A stretch of 44,850 bases of DNA from JBBQWZ01 sp038210135 (GTDB taxonomy: Bacteria; Acidobacteriota; Terriglobia; Bryobacterales; Bryobacteraceae): NCBI GenBank assembly GCA_038210135.1, contig JBBQWZ010000052.1, positions 1 to 44,850 of the forward strand, read 5' to 3'. The notes beneath the pieces were generated by a model. That model was not told the origin of the DNA. It worked only from the letters and a program-made list of their open reading frames with translations, and made no database searches. Made by a program: the position numbers and the translations under genes. This document shows, piece after piece, positions 40,784 through 44,850 of the stretch. Every line of letters starts with the position of its first letter. Positions within the stretch are counted from its first letter, which is position 1.

Positions 40784-43693
40784 CTAGAAGGTGAAGCGGG
40801 TTTGAATTTCCAGGCGGCGATTGTTTGCTGCTTCGGAGAATCCGCCTCCGGAAGCGGCGGGCTGATTCGCTCGGCCGAAGAGCGGTGAGGTGATGTTGCC
40901 GACGATGGGACCGGGGTTGTTGTGGTTGAAGGCGTTGCGGATCGATAGCGAAATCGTCAGGTTGTAGCGCTTGCTGGATGCGGGCGCGCCGCCTGCGCCG
41001 CCGGTCGAGAACGGATTGCCTCCGCCGCCACGACGCGCGTCCTGACCGCCGGACATGGCGGGGCCGGATCCGGCGGCGGTTGCTCCTTCGCGCGGTCCGC
41101 CGAAGCCGAACACTTTCCCGATTCTGAAATTCACGAGAACCTGACCGGGCCCGCGGCCGAAATTGCGCGGCAGAATCTGCTCGCCGGGAATCGGATTCGG
41201 ATCGAGCAAGCCGTACGGAGTCTCGACCAGCCCGGGGCGGGTTAGTTCGGAGGCGATTCCAGGGCGGCCGTTATAAAGAGTAGTCCCGTAGATGTCGCGT
41301 CCGGCCGTGATGTCAAACGGCGGACCGGATTCGACGATCACCAGTGGGCTGATACGGAGGTCCCAGCGCGAGTTCAGCGTGCCGCCGAATTGGGCGCGGT
41401 TGTGGACGTCGGTGGAGGCGGGTCCGTATTCGCCCTGATCGCTCGACGGATTCGCGGGGAACGTTCCAAGGCCGTCGGTGTTGCTGCGGGCGCGATTCAA
41501 CGTGTATCCGGTGAAGACGGAGACGTTTCGATTCACCTTGGTGTTCAAGTTGAAGATCAGTTGATTCTGATCGTAGACGCCGGAGGATTCGGACTGAAAG
41601 ATGGGTCCAACGCTGCTCGAAAGGCTGGCCGCGTTGCTCACGCGCGAGCGATAGATATCGATGCCGTGGGACTTCGCGAACGTGACGGCAAGCGTGGAAT
41701 GCCAGGGCAATTGGCGCTCGATGCCGATGGCGCCTTGCAGGATGGATGGCGATTTCAGGGCGGGCGAGACGCGCTGGATCGTTTGCGTGGTCAGCGTTCC
41801 GCCGAGCGAAGTCGCGGGAGGCACGACGGGGAAGAAATCCGGATTGGTGACGACGTACTGCTGCTCGACGATTCCGTTGGCGCGCGCCGCTCTCAGTGTG
41901 TTCGAAAGCGCGAAGCGTTCGTAGAAGATTCCGAATCCCCCACGGACAACAAACAGCGCGGGTTTCTTATTCGTAGCGCCAACGCCCCAAGCGATGCCGG
42001 CGCGCGGAGCGAGGGCGCGCCAGTCGGAGAGGTTCGTCTGTACTTCGTAACGAAGTCCGTAGCTGACCGTCAGGTTGGGGCGGACCCGCCAGTCGTCGCC
42101 TGCAAAGATACCGGCGTCCCACTGATTTCCGGCAATCGACGGGTTGCCTGCGTTGATGGTGAATTGCGTCGCGCCGCCGCCGAGGGCGCGGATCTGCGCA
42201 GGCGTGAAGCCGAGCTTTTGAAACAAAACGGTCCGGCGATAGCGTTCGATGGAGGTGATATCGGTGAGCCGAGGCTGGCCGGTTGCATCGACGACGGCGC
42301 GATTATTGGGGTCGAGGACGGGGGCGGTTCCGCCGCCGAAAATGAATGAACCACCGAAATTTTGCGGAAAGGTTTCGGCCGTGTTGTAGCCGCGAAGCCG
42401 CATTCCGAAGCGGAGCGTGTGCGAGCCATGCGCAATCGACGTGTTGTTCTGAAGCTCGTAATCTTTCTCGTGAGTGATCCAATTTCCGATCTGGGCTCCC
42501 CCGCCGTTGAAGGCGCTGAGGACGATGAGCGCGGGGTCGCTGCTGTCGGCGATGTAGTTGAAGAGAAGCCGGGTGAACTGAAAGCGGGTTTCGTTGATTA
42601 CGGTGGGACTCAAGACGGCGGTCTCGGTCATTTGGAGCGAGTTCAGATTAATGATGTTTCGCTGGGCGCGCGAGGGCAGATTGAAGCTGCCGACGCCGGA
42701 TCCGTCGATGTCGGTGTGGACGCCGCTATAGCGAACCGTCAGGGTGTTGTTGGCGTTGAGTTGGAAATCGACGCGCGGCGTGATGACGAAGCGGCGCTGC
42801 GGTTTGACAAAAACGCTGGTGAAGGGATCGACGACGCCCAGGGTGACGGGGTCGAGAGTGATTCCGTTGATGATGGCTCCGTCGTTGACGGAGTCGTAGC
42901 GTCCGTCGAGGGTGAAGGATGCGCGCTTGCCGAGTGGACCGCTGACGTTGCCGCCGGTTTCGTTGAGAAGGAACGGCGACTTTTTCGCCGCGTACGGATT
43001 GCGCGAATTCCAGAAGTCGTCGGCGAAGTTGTAATACACGGAACCGCGAAACTTGTCGGCTCCGGGCTTGGTGAAAATTTCGATGCGGCCATAGCCGATG
43101 GTGTCGTATTCGGGCGAGAACGGATTCTGGTTGATGCGGATTTCACGAATGGATTCCTTGGGAGGAAGTTCGCCGCCGGAGAAGCCATCGACGAAGATCT
43201 GGCCGCCATTCGGACCGGCTGAAGGTCCGGCGAGCGCGAGGAGATCGGCTTGCAGGTCCTCTGGATTATCAGCGAGCGCGAGCAGGTCGTCGCCGCGCAT
43301 GACCAACGCTCCGGCATTGTTGGTCGGGTCCGTCGTAACGGTCGGTGCAGCGGAATCCTGGACGGTCACCTGTTGCGACGTGGCGGCAACTTTCAGAATC
43401 AGGTTCAGGGTCTCGCTGGTGGCTTTCAGGCTGATGGTGGTTGGCTTCGCGAGCGCAAGATCGGGTGCCGCGACTTCCACTTTGTAGGTGCCGGTCGGAA
43501 GGCCCTGGAAGACGTACGCGCCGTCGCGGCTGGTCTGCGCGACGCGGGCGGGGCCGGGACCTTTAAGGGTCACAGTGGCGCCGGGTACGGATGCTCCGGA
43601 TTCGTCGGTGATCAATCCGCGCAGCGTGATCGATTGGGCCGCGGCGATTGCGGTGAAAATGAAAAAAGCTAGAAGCATGCTGAGCCGATGCAT
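40784..43693 (-). CDS. Oar-like TonB-dependent outer membrane receptor
   Basis: The 969-residue protein has a signal peptide (LAFFIFTAIAAAQS), a carboxypeptidase-regulatory-like domain (LRGLITDESGASVPGATVTL, about 23-100), a plug-like region (DDLLALADNPEDLQADLLAL, IRINQNPFSPEYDTIGYGRI) and a large beta-barrel ending with RRLEIQTRFTF, a typical terminal aromatic. This arrangement is typical of the many Oar-type receptors of Acidobacteria, thought to import large substrates. It lacks an adjacent SusD-like gene. Substrate unknown. The internal glycine-rich loop (MSGGQDARRGGGGNPFSTGG) is low complexity. Confidence 0.92.
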   Translation of the reverse strand: MHRLSMLLAFFIFTAIAAAQSITLRGLITDESGASVPGATVTLKGPGPARVAQTSRDGAYVFQGLPTGTYKVEVAAPDLALAKPTTISLKATSETLNLILKVAATSQQVTVQDSAAPTVTTDPTNNAGALVMRGDDLLALADNPEDLQADLLALAGPSAGPNGGQIFVDGFSGGELPPKESIREIRINQNPFSPEYDTIGYGRIEIFTKPGADKFRGSVYYNFADDFWNSRNPYAAKKSPFLLNETGGNVSGPLGKRASFTLDGRYDSVNDGAIINGITLDPVTLGVVDPFTSVFVKPQRRFVITPRVDFQLNANNTLTVRYSGVHTDIDGSGVGSFNLPSRAQRNIINLNSLQMTETAVLSPTVINETRFQFTRLLFNYIADSSDPALIVLSAFNGGGAQIGNWITHEKDYELQNNTSIAHGSHTLRFGMRLRGYNTAETFPQNFGGSFIFGGGTAPVLDPNNRAVVDATGQPRLTDITSIERYRRTVLFQKLGFTPAQIRALGGGATQFTINAGNPSIAGNQWDAGIFAGDDWRVRPNLTVSYGLRYEVQTNLSDWRALAPRAGIAWGVGATNKKPALFVVRGGFGIFYERFALSNTLRAARANGIVEQQYVVTNPDFFPVVPPATSLGGTLTTQTIQRVSPALKSPSILQGAIGIERQLPWHSTLAVTFAKSHGIDIYRSRVSNAASLSSSVGPIFQSESSGVYDQNQLIFNLNTKVNRNVSVFTGYTLNRARSNTDGLGTFPANPSSDQGEYGPASTDVHNRAQFGGTLNSRWDLRISPLVIVESGPPFDITAGRDIYGTTLYNGRPGIASELTRPGLVETPYGLLDPNPIPGEQILPRNFGRGPGQVLVNFRIGKVFGFGGPREGATAAGSGPAMSGGQDARRGGGGNPFSTGGAGGAPASSKRYNLTISLSIRNAFNHNNPGPIVGNITSPLFGRANQPAASGGGFSEAANNRRLEIQTRFTF

Positions 43694-43814
43694 CGAAAAA
43701 CGATTCCTGAAGTAGATTGACGAAGTCCAGCTCTGCGGCGCGCAAGGGACGAATTCAACTGGACGAGCAATGCGGGCTGTAAGTTACCTGCTTGCAGGTG
43801 GACATGTTTGCGGC

Positions 43815-43858
43815 GGACACAGGCCGGAGGCCTATGCCACTTGAGGCCTATGCCACTT
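43815..43858 (+). repeat. Family C hairpin with a 16-nt tandem duplication
   Basis: AGGCC, GGA, GGCCT (43821-43833) followed by TATGCCAC as in the copies near 3.3 kb. GAGGCCTATGCCACTT is then directly duplicated (43827-43842 and 43843-43858); the second copy reaches into the stop codon of the next gene. Confidence 0.85.
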
Positions 43859-44228
43859 AGTGGGCGGAATACTGGGGCTGGGGCGGCTTGAGCTTTACTT
43901 CGATGGTTTTCTGCTCTTCGTTGACATCTACGGTTTCGCCATAGGTCTGATAACCCTTGGCGGTGACCTGAACGAGCATCTTGCCCTGCGGGAGTTCCGG
44001 AATTTTGGCGACACCGTCCTGATTGGTTCGCAGCTCCCAGCTCTTGATAATCTTCTTGCCAAGCTTCACGACGGAGCGACCTTCGACGAACTGGATGCGG
44101 ACGCTGGCACGATCGATTGGTTTGCCGCCGAGCGTGCGGACTTCGACGCGAATCTTGGTCATGTCGCCGGCGGCAGCCGGCAGCACAGCAAGACCGGCCA
44201 GAAGGATTCCCGTGACAAGACTACGCAT
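43857..44228 (-). CDS. Exported carboxypeptidase-regulatory/PEGA-like small protein
   Basis: The 123-residue protein has a signal peptide (LVTGILLAGLAVLPAAAG) and a single beta-sandwich domain: KIRVEVRTLGGKPIDRASVR, WELRTNQDGVAKIPELPQGK and MLVQVTAKGYQTYGETVDV, which resembles the carboxypeptidase regulatory-like or Cna-B-type fold. Such domains are also present at the N-terminus of the Oar-like receptor. It may be a stand-alone cell-surface or periplasmic binding module. Function unknown. Confidence 0.8.
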   Translation of the reverse strand: MRSLVTGILLAGLAVLPAAAGDMTKIRVEVRTLGGKPIDRASVRIQFVEGRSVVKLGKKIIKSWELRTNQDGVAKIPELPQGKMLVQVTAKGYQTYGETVDVNEEQKTIEVKLKPPQPQYSAH

Positions 44229-44246
44229 CTCGGTATTATCCCACCG

Positions 44247-44666
44247 TTACGGAATCCGCTCGGTTGGCGGACGTTGCGGAAGAGCGCAGGTGGAGCCGGC
44301 AATGCGCATTCGGTTCCGCGCGATCCAGGCGTAGACGGGGTCGCCGATAAAATTGGCGAGCGGGGATAAGCCGATGGCGATCGCGAGAGCGGACCACGGA
44401 GTCAGCCAAACCAGTCCGGCGCAGACGATCCAGAAAAGCGGGAATCGAATCGCCATGCGTTTCAGAGCGCGCCAGCCGGAATAGACGTTGGTTCCTGCAA
44501 CCATTTGAATCGCGCGTTCGGAGGATTCGAGTGGGACTCCGAGCTTTTGCGCCTCGTCGCTGAAGCGCGGTAGCCAGCGAAGGGTTTTGAGCCAGTCGAG
44601 CCGTTGGCCAAAGCGGACCGACCGTGTGCAGAAACCGCAGTCGCCGTCAAAAATGATGCTGGCCAT
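44247..44666 (-). CDS. DCC-family thiol-disulphide oxidoreductase-like protein
   Basis: The 139-residue protein begins with the DUF393/DCC motif IIFDGDCGFCTRSVRF (C10, C13 of CxxC), followed by a W-rich linker (LDWLKTLRWLPRFSDEAQKL), and one or two membrane-like helices (FPLFWIVCAGLVWLTPWSAL). The family is thioredoxin-related in name; the CxxC may be redox active, but its reaction is not established. Standard length. Confidence 0.88.
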   Translation of the reverse strand: MASIIFDGDCGFCTRSVRFGQRLDWLKTLRWLPRFSDEAQKLGVPLESSERAIQMVAGTNVYSGWRALKRMAIRFPLFWIVCAGLVWLTPWSALAIAIGLSPLANFIGDPVYAWIARNRMRIAGSTCALPQRPPTERIP

Positions 44667-44709
44667 ATCTAATCCCAGGGTAGCGTGTATGTGTGCTTCA
44701 GACGGGCGT

Positions 44710-44849
44710 AGACTCTTGTCTCACGCAAGATGAGCCTGAAGGTGGGGATGGATTCTCACGCAAGATGAGCCTGGAGAGGGGATGGATCGGGATGCTGGGG
44801 ATTGGTCATCAGCATGGACGATACGGAAGCGGGGAGCCTGGAGCAGATT
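44710..44849. repeat. Right copy of the 140-nt inverted repeat
   Basis: Exact reverse complement of 1-140. Two units of about 35 nt begin with TCTCACGCAAGATGAGCCTG (44719 and 44754). Base 44850 has no partner in the window. The repeat lies 44 nt upstream of the DCC-family gene. Confidence 0.95.
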
Positions 44850-44850
44850 C

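Noticed and set aside
1..44850. Terminal inverted repeats as transposon, linear plasmid or phage ends
   Set aside because: The interior is chromosomal housekeeping content with no transposase, integrase, replication or structural phage gene.

Overview
The window looks like a piece of a high-GC Acidobacteriota chromosome, probably near Solibacter/Bryobacter (inference from gene content). The pointers are an orphan FtsX-type permease with no ATPase (the 'acidobacterial duplicated orphan permease' type), a large Oar-like TonB-dependent receptor with a carboxypeptidase-regulatory domain, an ECF sigma factor fused in operon to a Ser/Thr kinase-TPR protein, and several small secreted paralogue families. 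The gene content is mostly chromosomal core. I see no integrase, transposase, phage gene, CRISPR array, tRNA or rRNA.

Layout. 0.2-3.3 kb: ECF sigma factor overlapping a membrane Ser/Thr kinase. 3.4-3.7 kb: an orphan Imm53-type immunity protein. 4.3-5.7 kb: three tandem paralogous secreted small proteins ending in a strong terminator. 6.0-7.2 kb (minus): an NfeD-like membrane fragment and two tandem paralogous membrane proteins. 7.6-11.4 kb (minus): methyltransferase, GT-C glycosyltransferase and Gfo/Idh/MocA oxidoreductase. 11.6-20.9 kb (minus): the cell-shape operon mreB-mreC-mreD-mrdA-rodA followed by an RNase E/G gene with a giant disordered insert in its S1 domain. 21.1-24.3 kb: YVTN-type lipoprotein, a small membrane protein, a DUF4159 protein and rsmE. 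24.3-28.3 kb (plus): ruvA, a chimeric regulator and a penicillin-acylase-family hydrolase. 28.4-35.8 kb: a lipid and electron-transfer block (etfA, etfB, fabF, acpP, acyl-CoA dehydrogenase) with a TPR protein and a histidine phosphatase between. 35.9-44.7 kb: orphan permease, MBL-fold hydrolase, pyrD-ridA overlapping by 4 nt, the Oar-like receptor, a small secreted protein and a DCC-family protein.

The most distinctive structure lies between genes. At least 18 short hairpins, nearly all 20 nt with 8-nt arms and a 4-nt loop usually close to TTAC, are scattered from 3.8 to 40.7 kb. Arms change in a paired, compensatory way between copies, copies usually come in pairs about 30-75 nt apart, and every copy has the same absolute orientation. 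Several sit inside apparent operons (mrdA-rodA, etfB-etfA), so they are unlikely to be simple terminators. A second hairpin family (AGGYC-GGA-GRCCT plus CTATGCCAC) also shows a compensatory change and the same orientation. I regard this covarying, polarised repeat system as the best candidate for something undescribed here.

The two ends of the window are exact reverse complements over 140 nt. The repeat contains a 35-nt tandem unit. It most likely marks contig ends that stop in a multicopy repeat rather than a mobile-element boundary.
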